From contig NZ_FUXH01000013.1 in the NCBI RefSeq assembly GCF_900167225.1, positions 1 to 53,299 on the forward strand: a DNA stretch of 53,299 nucleotides. Direction: 5' to 3'. The number at the start of each line of letters is the position of its first letter. The stretch's first letter is position 1. Made by a program: the position numbers and the translations under genes. Positions 8,567 to 17,820 of the stretch are shown in pieces. The stretch is from Porphyromonas crevioricanis (GTDB lineage: Bacteria; Bacteroidota; Bacteroidia; Bacteroidales; Porphyromonadaceae). A model generated the notes under the pieces. It did no database searches. It was given only the letters and a program-made list of their open reading frames with translations, and had not been told where the DNA came from.

Positions 8567-11497
8567 TTATTCCTTATTGTTGAAGATATAGTCTATATCG
8601 AGCTTTTCTACAGTACCGAGCTGACGCATCAGATCCAAAGGCAAGTCACTTTCTCTACCGATGAGAACAAAAGTATAATCGTTACCCTTGATTGTTTCGT
8701 TGAAGAAGGTGAGCAAGTCTTGCATCGTGATCTTTTTGACTTCCTCGTAGATCTCGCGCGCATTGTTTTGATGGATCCCTTTGCGTTTGAGCCCTTCGTA
8801 AGACCAGAATATATTGTCCTTGGTGATACGCTGAGATTCTATCTCCTGCAGTACATAATTTTTAGCTGCTTCAAAACTCTTTTCGCTCTGAGGCATATCC
8901 TGTACCAGGCCTTGCATGGCGTGGAATGCATCGGTGAGTTTGTTGGATTGTGTACCGATGAATGCGATCACGTGATTATACCCCTCCTTCTTTTTCGCAC
9001 GAGAGTAGAATGCATAGGCCGAGTATGCCAAACTCTTGGCCTCACGGATCTCTTGGAAAACAATAGAAGACATGCCACCACCGAAATAAGCATTGAACAT
9101 CAACGCCAAAGCCTCTTCTCTCGGATCATAGACTTTTACTCTGCGGATCATGTTGATTTGAGCTTGTACCATATCGTAGTCGGTATAGTACACTTTGCCC
9201 CCAGTCGGCTGTTCTTTGTAGATGACAGGAGTAGGATATTCTTTTTGCCCAAAGTGATGATAAGCACTGAGAGCATTCTTGGCTTCGGACAACCTGTTGC
9301 CGTAGTAGAATATACGGTGTTTGTAGTTTGTCAGATCCTTGATAATGGCTGTAAGTTCTTCCGGCTGTATAGCCATAAGCTCTTCTCGAGAGAGGATGTC
9401 TCGTCTGGCAGAAACCTCTCCAAACATGGCATAAGCAGTTGCGGCATTGAAGATCCGATTCTTGTCATTCTTTTCCTCTTTACGATCTTTCAGGGTGAGA
9501 GCAATCATTTCCTGCAGGGCTTTGCTGTCAGGCTTTACATTGGCGAGCAGTTCCTCGAATAGCTTTACTCCTTTTCCCATATTGCGGCCCAAACCGGAGA
9601 GCATCAAATAAGTGCGATCTTGACCGGTACTTACACTATAGTCGATACCAAGCTTGTAGAACTCTTGCTTTACTTCTTCTGGACTGAGTTTGTCTGTTCC
9701 CAGGAAATTTAGATAAGAGGTTGCCAACTCTACTTTCTTATCATTGCTGCTTCCCATATCGAAAATAAAGTAGAGATGGAAGAGGTCGTTATCCGGGTTT
9801 ATGATATAGTCGATCTCATGACCCTTCACCGATTCCTTTTTGATTTCTTTCTGATAGTCGACAAAGAGAGGTTTGATCCGAGGAGCCTCTTCAGACAAGA
9901 TCTTGGTACCGAACTCCGAAATTACGCTTCGGTCTATCTCAAGAGGAGTGATAGCCGGCTTTTCTACACGTATAAGGTCTTCGTTCTCACCCTGACGCTT
10001 CAGTATTTCCACGTAGTTATTGCCATAGTGTTTATTGGCAAAGGCTACGATGTCAGCTTTTGTTACCTTGCGCATCTCACTGATACGTGATACTCGTTCG
10101 CTCCACGGACGCTCTTGTATGAAGGAAGCGCAGAGCACCTCGGCTATGCTACCGGCATTTTTGAGGGAGGCGATTTCACTAAGCTCCAAATCATTCACTA
10201 CAGCCTCCAAAAGCCAGTCGGGGAAATCCCCTTTCTTAATCCTTTCTATTTGCTCCAAAAGAAGCTCTTTTACTTGCTCGAGTGTTTGACCCTCTTTCGG
10301 GATACCATAGAAGCTGTGCAGGCTGTACTCTTTTAGGATGAGAGGAGAACATCCGGCCATAAAGACTTTTTGACCCTGATTTAGAGACAGGTCTATCAAG
10401 CCTGCCTTACCATTGGTCAGTAACATATCTATAAGGGATATGTATATATCATCTTTGCTGCCCGTGCCTCCGTCAAAACGATAGGTCAGGTATATATTTT
10501 CCGCATCCTTGCTGTATAGCTCGCGAACAACCGGCTTTTCTATCGGCTTTTCTCTGGGGAATGTTTTTTGAGGGACAGGTTTGGCTTTTTTGTTGCCGAA
10601 GTACTTGTCTACCATGGCGATAGTTTCATCGTACTCCAGATCTCCGACCAATATCACCGCATAGTTGTTTGGCACATAGTAAGTATTGAAATAGTTGTGT
10701 ATGGCAACCATGGATGGAGATTTGAGGTGTTCGGAGGTGCCGATGGTTGTCTGCTGTCCATATGGGTGTGTGGGGAAGAGGGCTTCTCCCTGGGTCTTGT
10801 TGATACGTCTGTTGATATTGTCTTGACCCATGTTGAACTCTTCGTACACGGCCTCGAGTTCGGTGTGGAAAAGTCTCAGTACCAACTCTCCGAATCGTTC
10901 GCTTTCGATTTGCAACCAGCGGTCGAGTTGGTTGGAAGGGATGTTGTTTACATACACTGTTTGTTCCACCCAAGTGTAGGCATTGGTACCCGTGGCTCCC
11001 AATGAAGTGGTAAGACGATCGTACTCGTTGGCTGCTACATATTGAGCTGCGATTTGTGAGATAGAGTCAATCTGGCGGTAGAGATGCTTGCGCTTTTCCG
11101 GGTCTTTTGTGGCCTTGTGTGCCTCATAGAGGTCTGAAATTTTGGCCAGCTCTACTTTTTCTTTTTCCCAGTTCAGAGCTCCCATTTTGGAAGTACCCTT
11201 AAACATCATGTGTTCCAGATAGTGGGCCAAGCCAGTATTGTCGCTCGGGTCGTTGTTAGATCCGGTGCGCACAGGAATGAGAGTTTGGATCCGAGGGGAT
11301 TCGGTATTCCTGCTCAAGTAAACTTTCAGCCCATTTTTCAAGGTGTACATTCGAGAGTGGGTAGGGTCTCCCTGCACCTCCTCGTAAATGTAGCCTCGGG
11401 CATCTGTCTTTTTCACAGTTTTGAATTGCTGTGCTTGAGCCAGTACCGAGACAGAGAACAGGCAAACTGCGATAAGCAGAATTTGTTTGATCTTCAT
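8567..11497 (-). CDS. Secreted M16 (pitrilysin/insulinase) zinc metalloprotease
   Basis: 976 residues with a signal peptide (MKIKQILLIAVCLFSVSVLAQAQ). The inverted zinc motif HxxEH is seen as H92-Y-L-E-H96, and the third zinc ligand is expected in the ELEAVYEEF segment near 213-220. An extra 60-residue helical insert separates the two. The second half has the inactive M16 repeats expected of a two-lobed enzyme (about 110 kDa). Family role: degradation of imported or periplasmic peptides; in an asaccharolytic organism this would feed amino-acid fermentation. It follows the TonB-receptor-like gene by 82 nt in the same direction, but has its own promoter-like box. Confidence 0.94.
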   Translation of the reverse strand: MKIKQILLIAVCLFSVSVLAQAQQFKTVKKTDARGYIYEEVQGDPTHSRMYTLKNGLKVYLSRNTESPRIQTLIPVRTGSNNDPSDNTGLAHYLEHMMFKGTSKMGALNWEKEKVELAKISDLYEAHKATKDPEKRKHLYRQIDSISQIAAQYVAANEYDRLTTSLGATGTNAYTWVEQTVYVNNIPSNQLDRWLQIESERFGELVLRLFHTELEAVYEEFNMGQDNINRRINKTQGEALFPTHPYGQQTTIGTSEHLKSPSMVAIHNYFNTYYVPNNYAVILVGDLEYDETIAMVDKYFGNKKAKPVPQKTFPREKPIEKPVVRELYSKDAENIYLTYRFDGGTGSKDDIYISLIDMLLTNGKAGLIDLSLNQGQKVFMAGCSPLILKEYSLHSFYGIPKEGQTLEQVKELLLEQIERIKKGDFPDWLLEAVVNDLELSEIASLKNAGSIAEVLCASFIQERPWSERVSRISEMRKVTKADIVAFANKHYGNNYVEILKRQGENEDLIRVEKPAITPLEIDRSVISEFGTKILSEEAPRIKPLFVDYQKEIKKESVKGHEIDYIINPDNDLFHLYFIFDMGSSNDKKVELATSYLNFLGTDKLSPEEVKQEFYKLGIDYSVSTGQDRTYLMLSGLGRNMGKGVKLFEELLANVKPDSKALQEMIALTLKDRKEEKNDKNRIFNAATAYAMFGEVSARRDILSREELMAIQPEELTAIIKDLTNYKHRIFYYGNRLSEAKNALSAYHHFGQKEYPTPVIYKEQPTGGKVYYTDYDMVQAQINMIRRVKVYDPREEALALMFNAYFGGGMSSIVFQEIREAKSLAYSAYAFYSRAKKKEGYNHVIAFIGTQSNKLTDAFHAMQGLVQDMPQSEKSFEAAKNYVLQEIESQRITKDNIFWSYEGLKRKGIHQNNAREIYEEVKKITMQDLLTFFNETIKGNDYTFVLIGRESDLPLDLMRQLGTVEKLDIDYIFNNKE

Positions 11498-11539
11498 ACG
11501 GCGATTCTTTTTGATTGATACATGAAATAATTGCTATCA

Positions 11540-11547
11540 CAAAGGTA
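11540..11547 (-). promoter_or_regulatory. Candidate -7 box for the M16 protease gene
   Basis: Minus strand TACCTTTG fits TAnnTTTG exactly and lies 43-50 nt before the ATG. No convincing -33 box is seen at the right distance. Confidence 0.4.
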
Positions 11548-11579
11548 AGCAAGCTTAAGGGAATTGGAATTTTTGTGGC

Positions 11580-14081
11580 TTACATACCGGCCTGTATTCC
11601 TCCTTTGTTTTGATTGTCTTTGCCTGTTCCCAAATCATCATTCACTATGCTTCGGGTAGTCTTTTTCACTTGAGAGGAAAGGCTGCCAAATCGATAAGAG
11701 ATATTGAAGTGTATGTAACGATTAACATTATAGTTTTCGGAGATCAATTTCATATCCTTTGTATCTGTGATGGATTCGAAAAGCGACTCTTTTGTCCATG
11801 GATTGGATATTCCTAAAGAAACATTGAGTCGCCCCAATAGGAAGGTTTTGGTGATAGAAATAGCATCGTAGAACATCGTTTTCGATACGGATTGCAAACT
11901 TCTACCCGCGTTATACAGTCCAAAGTAGTAGCTGGCACTCCAATCTTTGGGCATCATGATTTGAGTGTAGAGAGAGCCGTTATAAGACCAATCCGAGGCT
12001 TTCAGATCGAGTTGTTTGGCATCCCAAGTCGTATAGGCCGCTGAGGCATCAAGGGAGAAGCGAATAAAAGTGAAGGGCATAAAGAATAGATGAGAAGAAA
12101 AGCTGGGCCCATAGGATCGTCCAAAATTCCCATAAGATTTCAATAGCACTCCGGGTAGATGAGGATGAGGAGCATACCTCTCCTCTATTATATTCTCCGT
12201 ATAGAGATAACTTGCCGAAAGCATCGCCGTGATCACAGGATGTGTGTAGGAATAAGACAATGTCCCTGTATGATTACGGGCTGGGTCGAGATTTGGATTG
12301 CCCTGCTCGTGTACGTAGGCTGTCTCCTTTACGTAGGGATTGAGCTGTGTAATATGAGGGCGTTTGATGTGGAAGTTGTAAGCCAACTTGATTTGTTGGC
12401 TATCCGAGGGCTTATAGTCGAAGTTGACTTCCGGTATCCAGTCAAAGAAATTGTCCTTGTAGTTGGCTTGAGGTAGATCTTTGTATTCGATGTGCAGTTG
12501 ACCTCCCTCCAGTCTGGCTCCGGCTTTTGCCGACCAACGATCTCTTTTGTAGGTATAGGCTGCATATCCTGCCCAGATGTTGTAGTAGTGGAGAAAATCT
12601 GTGAAGTTCATTTCTTCTCCGGGTTTGGGCATCAAGGGACGCCATTCTCCGGCAGCTTGGTCGAAATACTTATGTGTGGGGTTGGAGAAGGCATAGCGGT
12701 GTATGAATTTTGCACCTACTTCTACCATATGTCTCGACAAGAACGGACGTACATAGTCTATCTGTGCCGTATGTTCCCATAGCCCTGCATCCGTATTGCC
12801 CTTTTTTATGGAGTCGAGACCACTCGCAGATTGTTTGTAAAATGTGTTTCGAGAGAAAGAGGACCTTGGGCTGTAGGATGCTCGATAGCTCAGTGTAAGT
12901 AATTCGTTGGGGATAAGTGTACTGTGTTGGTAGTCCAATCCGGCTTGTATGTTCCCTCCGGAACTCTCATCTCTATTTTGGAATTTGTATTCTTTTAGCA
13001 AATTCTCCTTGTGTAAGAATCTGTTTTCCCCATTGGTAGTGAAAGTCGTTTTGTTTGGGCGAAGAGCCAAATTTGCAGTCAGTAGGTTCAGAGAGTCCAG
13101 CTCGAAAGACAACAGTGCATTGCCATATACAGAGGAGAATACAATATCATCTGTCCGATAGCGTATTTCATTGCGTGTATCATTTCGTTTGTTGATCTGA
13201 CTAAGATTGTTCCTTGATTCGGCAGTCCCTTTGTTCAGTGTAAAATTGCTTGACAGACCCCATTTCCCCTTTTTCATGGCCAAGTATACTGTGGCGGCTC
13301 CGAAAGCAGGGTAGCCGGTGTAAGCCGAAACCGAACCCATCAGGCCGTCACCGGTAGCCTCGTCAGTTACAATGTTGATAATAGCATTGATCCCTTCCGC
13401 CTCATATTTTACTCCCGGCTCCGTTATGACCTCTACTTTTCTGATCGTAGCAGCAGGTATAGAGCGTAATATATTTTTAGGATCCTGATCGAACATGGGA
13501 GAAGGCTTGCCATTGAAGAAGATCCGGAAGTTACTTGACCCTTTGACTTGAATATTCCCTTGGCCATCCACCGTTACCAGAGGTACCTTGCGCAGCATAT
13601 CAAGTAAACTCTTTGTCGGAGCTTCCCTGTCTTCTTTCATTGCATAAGACAGTCGGTCGATCTCCATTTTCACCAAAGGGCGCGCACTCACCACCTGCAA
13701 CTCATTTAATTGGGTAGACTCGTCATCGGTCATGAACAGCTTCCCCAATTTGATCTCTTTTTCGCCCTCTTTGGGGCTGATATTTATCGGGTTGAATTTC
13801 TTTCCTACATAGGAGCATTCTATTTTGTAGTTTGTCGCATAGGGTAGGGCGATGCGGAAGTATCCCTCATTGTCCGCCACCTGCCCGTATTGTTCCTCGA
13901 TCTCTCCGATACGAATAGAAATGGCCACGGTGGCAAAAGCAATTGGCTTTTGATCCAAACTATCTGTAATTGTACCACTAATACGGACTTGAGAGTTGTC
14001 CGTACTCTGAGCAAACGAAACTGTACTGTGTGACAGGATGAGAGCCGTCAGAACACAGATTAGGTAGTAAATCTTCTTCAT
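11580..14081 (-). CDS. Outer-membrane beta-barrel protein, TonB-dependent-receptor fold
   Basis: 833 residues. A signal peptide is followed by a carboxypeptidase-regulatory-like domain (about 30-115; VRISGTITDSLDQKPIAFATVAI). A plug-like domain follows (about 120-240; LLDMLRKVPLVTVDGQGNIQVKG and PGVKYEAEGINAIINIVT), then a long barrel with alternating aromatic strands. This is the architecture of the 'outer membrane beta-barrel family' receptors common in Bacteroidota. No TonB box or partner SusD lipoprotein is seen next to it. The substrate is unknown. It precedes the M16 protease gene, and a receptor plus peptidase pair could handle peptide uptake, but this is inference. Confidence 0.92.
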   Translation of the reverse strand: MKKIYYLICVLTALILSHSTVSFAQSTDNSQVRISGTITDSLDQKPIAFATVAISIRIGEIEEQYGQVADNEGYFRIALPYATNYKIECSYVGKKFNPINISPKEGEKEIKLGKLFMTDDESTQLNELQVVSARPLVKMEIDRLSYAMKEDREAPTKSLLDMLRKVPLVTVDGQGNIQVKGSSNFRIFFNGKPSPMFDQDPKNILRSIPAATIRKVEVITEPGVKYEAEGINAIINIVTDEATGDGLMGSVSAYTGYPAFGAATVYLAMKKGKWGLSSNFTLNKGTAESRNNLSQINKRNDTRNEIRYRTDDIVFSSVYGNALLSFELDSLNLLTANLALRPNKTTFTTNGENRFLHKENLLKEYKFQNRDESSGGNIQAGLDYQHSTLIPNELLTLSYRASYSPRSSFSRNTFYKQSASGLDSIKKGNTDAGLWEHTAQIDYVRPFLSRHMVEVGAKFIHRYAFSNPTHKYFDQAAGEWRPLMPKPGEEMNFTDFLHYYNIWAGYAAYTYKRDRWSAKAGARLEGGQLHIEYKDLPQANYKDNFFDWIPEVNFDYKPSDSQQIKLAYNFHIKRPHITQLNPYVKETAYVHEQGNPNLDPARNHTGTLSYSYTHPVITAMLSASYLYTENIIEERYAPHPHLPGVLLKSYGNFGRSYGPSFSSHLFFMPFTFIRFSLDASAAYTTWDAKQLDLKASDWSYNGSLYTQIMMPKDWSASYYFGLYNAGRSLQSVSKTMFYDAISITKTFLLGRLNVSLGISNPWTKESLFESITDTKDMKLISENYNVNRYIHFNISYRFGSLSSQVKKTTRSIVNDDLGTGKDNQNKGGIQAGM

Positions 14082-14195
14082 AAGAAAAACGAATTTATTA
14101 GCATCGCACTATGCGTTTGATATTCTGTTGGTTGAGAACCTATTAAACCCTTTCATTCTAAGTTGTATACCCACTGTATTATTTATGGGATACAG

Positions 14196-14226
14196 CAAAG
14201 GTAGAGATGTTTATCAAAAAAGCAAT
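14196..14226 (-). promoter_or_regulatory. Candidate promoter of the outer-membrane receptor gene
   Basis: Minus strand ATTG, 19 nt, TACCTTTG: an exact TAnnTTTG -7 box with a partial -33 box. It would give a leader of about 105 nt before the ATG at 14081. It sits 24 nt outside the dispersed repeat that begins at 14250. Confidence 0.5.
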
Positions 14227-14249
14227 AGGCGAGGGAAAAATAGTAAGTA

Positions 14250-14422
14250 GAGCATTGAACAAGCTCTCTAAAGGCTATTTTAACGGTTTTTTGTCCGAAC
14301 TTAGTGGGGTGTAGTAACCGTAAAATGTTGATACATAGAACGAAAGAAGTGTATTTGGGGTGCATGGACAAACCTAAATGTCGATAATAATGCAATGGGT
14401 ATTGCTCCATGCAATGGTTTCA
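14250..14422. repeat. Dispersed repeat family B, copy 1 (MITE-like)
   Basis: About 170 bp resembling 51986-52147: both share a 5' hairpin followed by CTATTT and TTTTTG..GAAC, a variable middle, and a 3' block with CGATAATAAT. Here the 5' hairpin is AGAGC/GCTCT. The two ends are imperfect inverted repeats (CATTG near both termini). No coding capacity. Looks like a non-autonomous element. Confidence 0.6.
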
Positions 14423-14564
14423 AAGGGAGCATATCATCCTTTGTCCTTCCATTGACTGAATTGTTGTGCTTTTGTAAATTTTCATCTCTGTTCTAAGTGA
14501 GAAAAATAGACGAAAAAGAACCCAAATATCTGGAGCAGATTTCCTCCCCTCGAGGCGTTTCTAA

Positions 14565-14695
14565 TCTGCTTTCCAGAATGCCCTATTCATCGGCATTCTG
14601 AGAGGGTCGAATTTCTCTCCTGAGAGAATTTTTGCTAACACAGGAGAGAATAAAATTTTTCTCAGGAGAGAATTTTTGTTCTCTCCCGTGTTATA
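14565..14695 (-). repeat. Dispersed structured repeat family A, copy 1 (inverted)
   Basis: When reverse-complemented this matches 29080-29212 and 52358-52492: GGAGAGAA..TTCTCTCC hairpin blocks, a TTAGCAAAA block, a CTCTCAGGAGAGAA palindrome, then a short stem built on AGAATGCC/GGCATTCT. It lies in gene-free DNA and codes for nothing. Confidence 0.85.
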
Positions 14696-15072
14696 GAAAA
14701 ATAGAATCTGAGGGAATCAGAAATGGGATAAAAAACATGGCAAAAGGAGTCTCATTTTGAGCCTAAAAAGGTCATTGTAAGAGAAATGAAATGAAGCAAA
14801 AATAAACAAATAAACATATTCTTGAGTGATGTTTATATCCGATATTTGATTAGAGAAGATCCTCCATTTATTTCAAGGAGATACCTGCTCTGGTCAAAAA
14901 TCGACTCAAATTTGATGGTGGAGTAAATGACGGCATCAGTAAACGAAGTCAGGTGCTGTGCTACACATTCTACATCCTTTGCTTTCATTTTGTACAGATT
15001 TCTGAGTTAAATATATTTCATATTGTTTGTGTCTGCATTGTTTTGTAAAATATTGGAGAATAGAGTTTTTTG
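14696..15072. other. AT-rich gene-free stretch
   Basis: Between repeat A copy 1 and the promoter-like box of the zinc-ribbon gene I see no coding frame, tRNA, hairpin terminator or known regulatory motif. Confidence 0.6.
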
Positions 15073-15080
15073 TATGTTTG
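15073..15080 (+). promoter_or_regulatory. Candidate -7 box for the zinc-ribbon/SPFH operon
   Basis: TATGTTTG fits TAnnTTTG, 20 nt before the chosen ATG at 15100, implying a very short leader. A TTTTG lies 27 nt further upstream, which is too far for a normal -33 box. Confidence 0.35.
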
Positions 15081-15099
15081 TACGGAATACTTCAGCAAG

Positions 15100-16404
15100 A
15101 TGGCTAAGAAGATAAAAGCAATAAAATGCCCACAATGTGGCAGTACAAAGGCGAAAGAGCTGCGTGAGGATTATTATCGCTGCGAGAGTTGTCGTGCGGA
15201 GTTTTTTATTGACTCCGATGATATTGTCATCCACCATAAATATGAGCATCCTCTAAGTGGTCCTTTGAATTCTCTGGATGATGTAAAGCTCAGAAAGAGA
15301 ATTATTTTTTTCGCATTGATTGTCATGCTAATGGTCGTTTCTGTTTTCGTCTTTTCACCTGGTTTTTGGGGATCCTACTCTCATTCTTCCTTTAGATCTG
15401 AAAAGATTGGTCCATTCTGGAGCCTTGTCGAAGGATTTGGCGGGTTTGCTAATGATCAAGGGGAAGGAATGATTTTGCTTGTCGCCGATAGGACCTCAGA
15501 GGGAGAACGTCAGCCGAGCTTTGGTATTTATCGGGCTGATAACAAGAAGGAAATCCTGATTCGTCCGATAAAGGGGTTGGAAAAAGAAGATTTGTCTGAT
15601 GCCGAGATTGTATCATTTGAAAACGGAGATGTTTATGCCATCATAAACGAAAGCAGGCTTTTCAAGTTGAATCTCTCTACGTACGAGCTCGAAGAGATTA
15701 TTTTTGAAAAACTGAATCTGCCCGAACTGGCTGTGGGTGTCCATGAAATCAACTTTTATGATAGATATGGTGATGCTTTGCATGTGTTAAATAATTTGGG
15801 CAAGAGGTTCTGTTATTATCCTCTTATCAATCAGGTTTACCCAACAGACAACATTGGCGATGTATTCAGACAGGTGCCTCCTGATGCAAAGAAACGACTG
15901 GGATTTCGATTCTCGACGGCTTCCAGAGAGTATCCGGATGAGAGGATACAATTGCTCAAATATTACTATTGGCATCGCATGGGGTATCCATTCGAAAAGC
16001 CCTGCTTTGAATGGAAAAAGCTATACAATTACAACAAGACTACCTTTACAACCTATCAGAAAGGGCTTTTGAGCGATTATGGGGAAAAGAAAGCTCGATT
16101 GATTTCATATCAGGATTTTACTCCGGATCGGCATTATTTATGGGGACGGGTCATGGCCTGTAATGATGATCATGTGCTGATCTCATTCAGAACGGTTCTT
16201 TCGGGAGACCCTATTGTGCAGTTGCTCGACAGCAAAACAGCAGAGGTTTTGTGGACAATACCGTCCAATATACCCTATTGGGAATATGGCCATTTTGTCG
16301 AAGTGAAAGACGGTTTCCTCTTTACATCCCATAAGGAGTCGTGGCTGGTCAATACAAAAAATAAAACGTGCAAATATTTCAAATGGGATTTTGATCAGAT
16401 TTAG
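15100..16404 (+). CDS. Zinc-ribbon membrane protein with a large extracytoplasmic domain
   Basis: The ATG at 15100 gives 434 residues; the frame runs 10 codons further up only to a TTG. An N-terminal zinc ribbon has C10-x2-C13 and C28-x2-C31 (KCPQCG and RCESCR). One membrane helix follows at about 68-90 (IIFFALIVMLMVVSVFVFS), then about 340 residues of beta-rich sequence that could be a propeller-like domain (repeated short motifs such as GDVYAI, HYLWGRV, DGFLFTS). So a cytoplasmic zinc finger is tethered to an outside sensor-like domain. It is the first gene of a three-gene unit with an SPFH protein, comparable in parts to B. subtilis YdjG of the ydjFGHI operon. No enzyme motif is seen. Confidence 0.85.
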   Translation: MAKKIKAIKCPQCGSTKAKELREDYYRCESCRAEFFIDSDDIVIHHKYEHPLSGPLNSLDDVKLRKRIIFFALIVMLMVVSVFVFSPGFWGSYSHSSFRSEKIGPFWSLVEGFGGFANDQGEGMILLVADRTSEGERQPSFGIYRADNKKEILIRPIKGLEKEDLSDAEIVSFENGDVYAIINESRLFKLNLSTYELEEIIFEKLNLPELAVGVHEINFYDRYGDALHVLNNLGKRFCYYPLINQVYPTDNIGDVFRQVPPDAKKRLGFRFSTASREYPDERIQLLKYYYWHRMGYPFEKPCFEWKKLYNYNKTTFTTYQKGLLSDYGEKKARLISYQDFTPDRHYLWGRVMACNDDHVLISFRTVLSGDPIVQLLDSKTAEVLWTIPSNIPYWEYGHFVEVKDGFLFTSHKESWLVNTKNKTCKYFKWDFDQI

Positions 16405-16440
16405 CACAAAAGTGAATACCATAAGAACTGAGAAGTAGCT

Positions 16441-17439
16441 ATGAGTCTTTTGAACATCTTCAACAATCAACTTTCCAAAGTCATCCAATGGGCAGGAGAG
16501 CCCGGAATACTTTGGTATAAATTCCCGCACAAACGCGACGAGATTATAAATGCGAGTAAACTGATTGTTGCTCCCGGGCAAGGTTGTGTCTTGGTGTATG
16601 AGGGACAGATTGCCGATATAATCGAGGAAGATGGTATTTTCAACCTCGAAACGGATAACCACCCCTTTATTACAACCCTGTCAAAACTTAGACAGAACTT
16701 TGAGAGTGAGCATAAGTTAGCGATCTATTTCTACCGCCGGGCTCAAGTACTTAATCAGTCTTGGGGCACTGCTTCTCCGATCAAGTTTGTTGATAGAGAG
16801 TATAAGATCCCTGTGGAATTGGGCTTAAATGGCAATTTCTCATATCGAATATCCAATCCCAAGTTCTTTTTCACGGAAATTATCGGTACTCGAGACGGAG
16901 TCCCGACGGAGGAGATTAGTGAGACTATCACAGAGCGTATCTTGCAACTTATCGCAAGTGTCATTCACGAGAAGAAGTATTCATTCATCGAGATTGATGG
17001 GCACATCCATGATATGTCTCTTGAGGTTGCAGCAAAAATCAATGAGGAATATACGCAGCTTGGATTGCAACTCACCGATTTTCGAGTTGAGGGTACACAG
17101 TTCGATGAGCAAACACAGGAGCGGATCAGTCGGGTAGCAGATGTCTCTGCCGATGTCAAAGCAGCCGAACAGGCTGGGTTGAGCTATGTGGAGCTGGAGA
17201 AGTTGCGTGCTTTGCGTGATGCCGCTCGGAATGAAGGCGGTTTGGCTGGAGCCGGATTGCAATTGGGTGTTGGGATGGAGATAGGGAAGAAGTTTAATGA
17301 GCAGACCGATAGCCACTTATCTGCGCCTAACACCACAACAGACGAAAAACTGCGAAAACTCAAACTCTTGTTGGATGAGGATATTATCTCGCAGGCAGAC
17401 TATGAGGCCAAGAAGCAGGAGATATTGAGCAAATGGTAG
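16441..17439 (+). CDS. SPFH/Band-7 domain protein with C-terminal SHOCT domain (YdjI-like)
   Basis: 332 residues. The body (about 25-215) matches the 'virion core protein-like' SPFH family: IVAPGQGCVLVYEGQIADI, then the FYRRAQ segment and the GLQLTDFRVEG segment near 200-215. An Ala/Gly-rich linker follows, and the last 30 residues (TTDEKLRKLKLLLDEDIISQ... ending EILSKW) are a SHOCT oligomerisation motif. No zinc ribbon of its own; that is on the upstream protein. In B. subtilis the related YdjI helps place the phage-shock protein PspA at the membrane. Here no pspA is adjacent. It starts 36 nt after the zinc-ribbon gene. Confidence 0.92.
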   Translation: MSLLNIFNNQLSKVIQWAGEPGILWYKFPHKRDEIINASKLIVAPGQGCVLVYEGQIADIIEEDGIFNLETDNHPFITTLSKLRQNFESEHKLAIYFYRRAQVLNQSWGTASPIKFVDREYKIPVELGLNGNFSYRISNPKFFFTEIIGTRDGVPTEEISETITERILQLIASVIHEKKYSFIEIDGHIHDMSLEVAAKINEEYTQLGLQLTDFRVEGTQFDEQTQERISRVADVSADVKAAEQAGLSYVELEKLRALRDAARNEGGLAGAGLQLGVGMEIGKKFNEQTDSHLSAPNTTTDEKLRKLKLLLDEDIISQADYEAKKQEILSKW

Positions 17440-17465
17440 TGTTGTAATAAATCAATTGTTGAGCA

Positions 17466-17711
17466 ATGAGATATGTTGTTGGAACGATTGTGACGGTGCT
17501 GATTTTCTGTGCCGTTGCTTATTTTACGTTGGATCTTTGGGGAATTGAGAGTCCTATCACATTGGAGCAACTTCAAAAAGGATTCAAAACGGCTATAGTT
17601 GTAGGAGGAGCTTCTCTGCTATGGCTGATCATTGTTTCTTTTTTCTTCAAGAATAATGCAAAAGGCTACGACCGGACCAAGGGCAGGGTAGCAAAACGCA
17701 AAAAGGAGTAG
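17466..17711 (+). CDS. Small two-helix membrane protein of the SPFH operon
   Basis: 81 residues with two membrane helices (about 3-24 and 36-60) and a basic tail ending KGRVAKRKKE. It begins 27 nt after the SPFH gene and closes the unit. I recognise no family. The arrangement matches the small membrane partners found beside SPFH/zinc-ribbon genes of Psp-type modules. Role as a membrane anchor is inference. Confidence 0.75.
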   Translation: MRYVVGTIVTVLIFCAVAYFTLDLWGIESPITLEQLQKGFKTAIVVGGASLLWLIIVSFFFKNNAKGYDRTKGRVAKRKKE

Positions 17712-17786
17712 ATAAGATTAGTTTCCTCTGCTATACAAAGCTTTCTCTCAGGGTAGAGGAATATGTCTGCCAAGAGAAATTATTGC

Positions 17787-17794
17787 TATCTTTG
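17787..17794 (+). promoter_or_regulatory. Candidate -7 box for tRNA-Arg
   Basis: TATCTTTG, an exact TAnnTTTG match, ends 27 nt before the mature tRNA. Placement suits a tRNA promoter. Confidence 0.5.
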
Positions 17795-17820
17795 CGACGC
17801 TTTAGTCAAGCACAAAGTGA

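Noticed and set aside
8504-9562. Long plus-strand frame of 352 codons
   Set aside because: It is the antisense shadow of the M16 protease gene and starts inside the terminator.
13820-15249. Short frames in the 14-15 kb gap, including the minus-strand frame at 15007-15249
   Set aside because: They overlap the repeats or the zinc-ribbon gene and have no recognisable domain or plausible start context.
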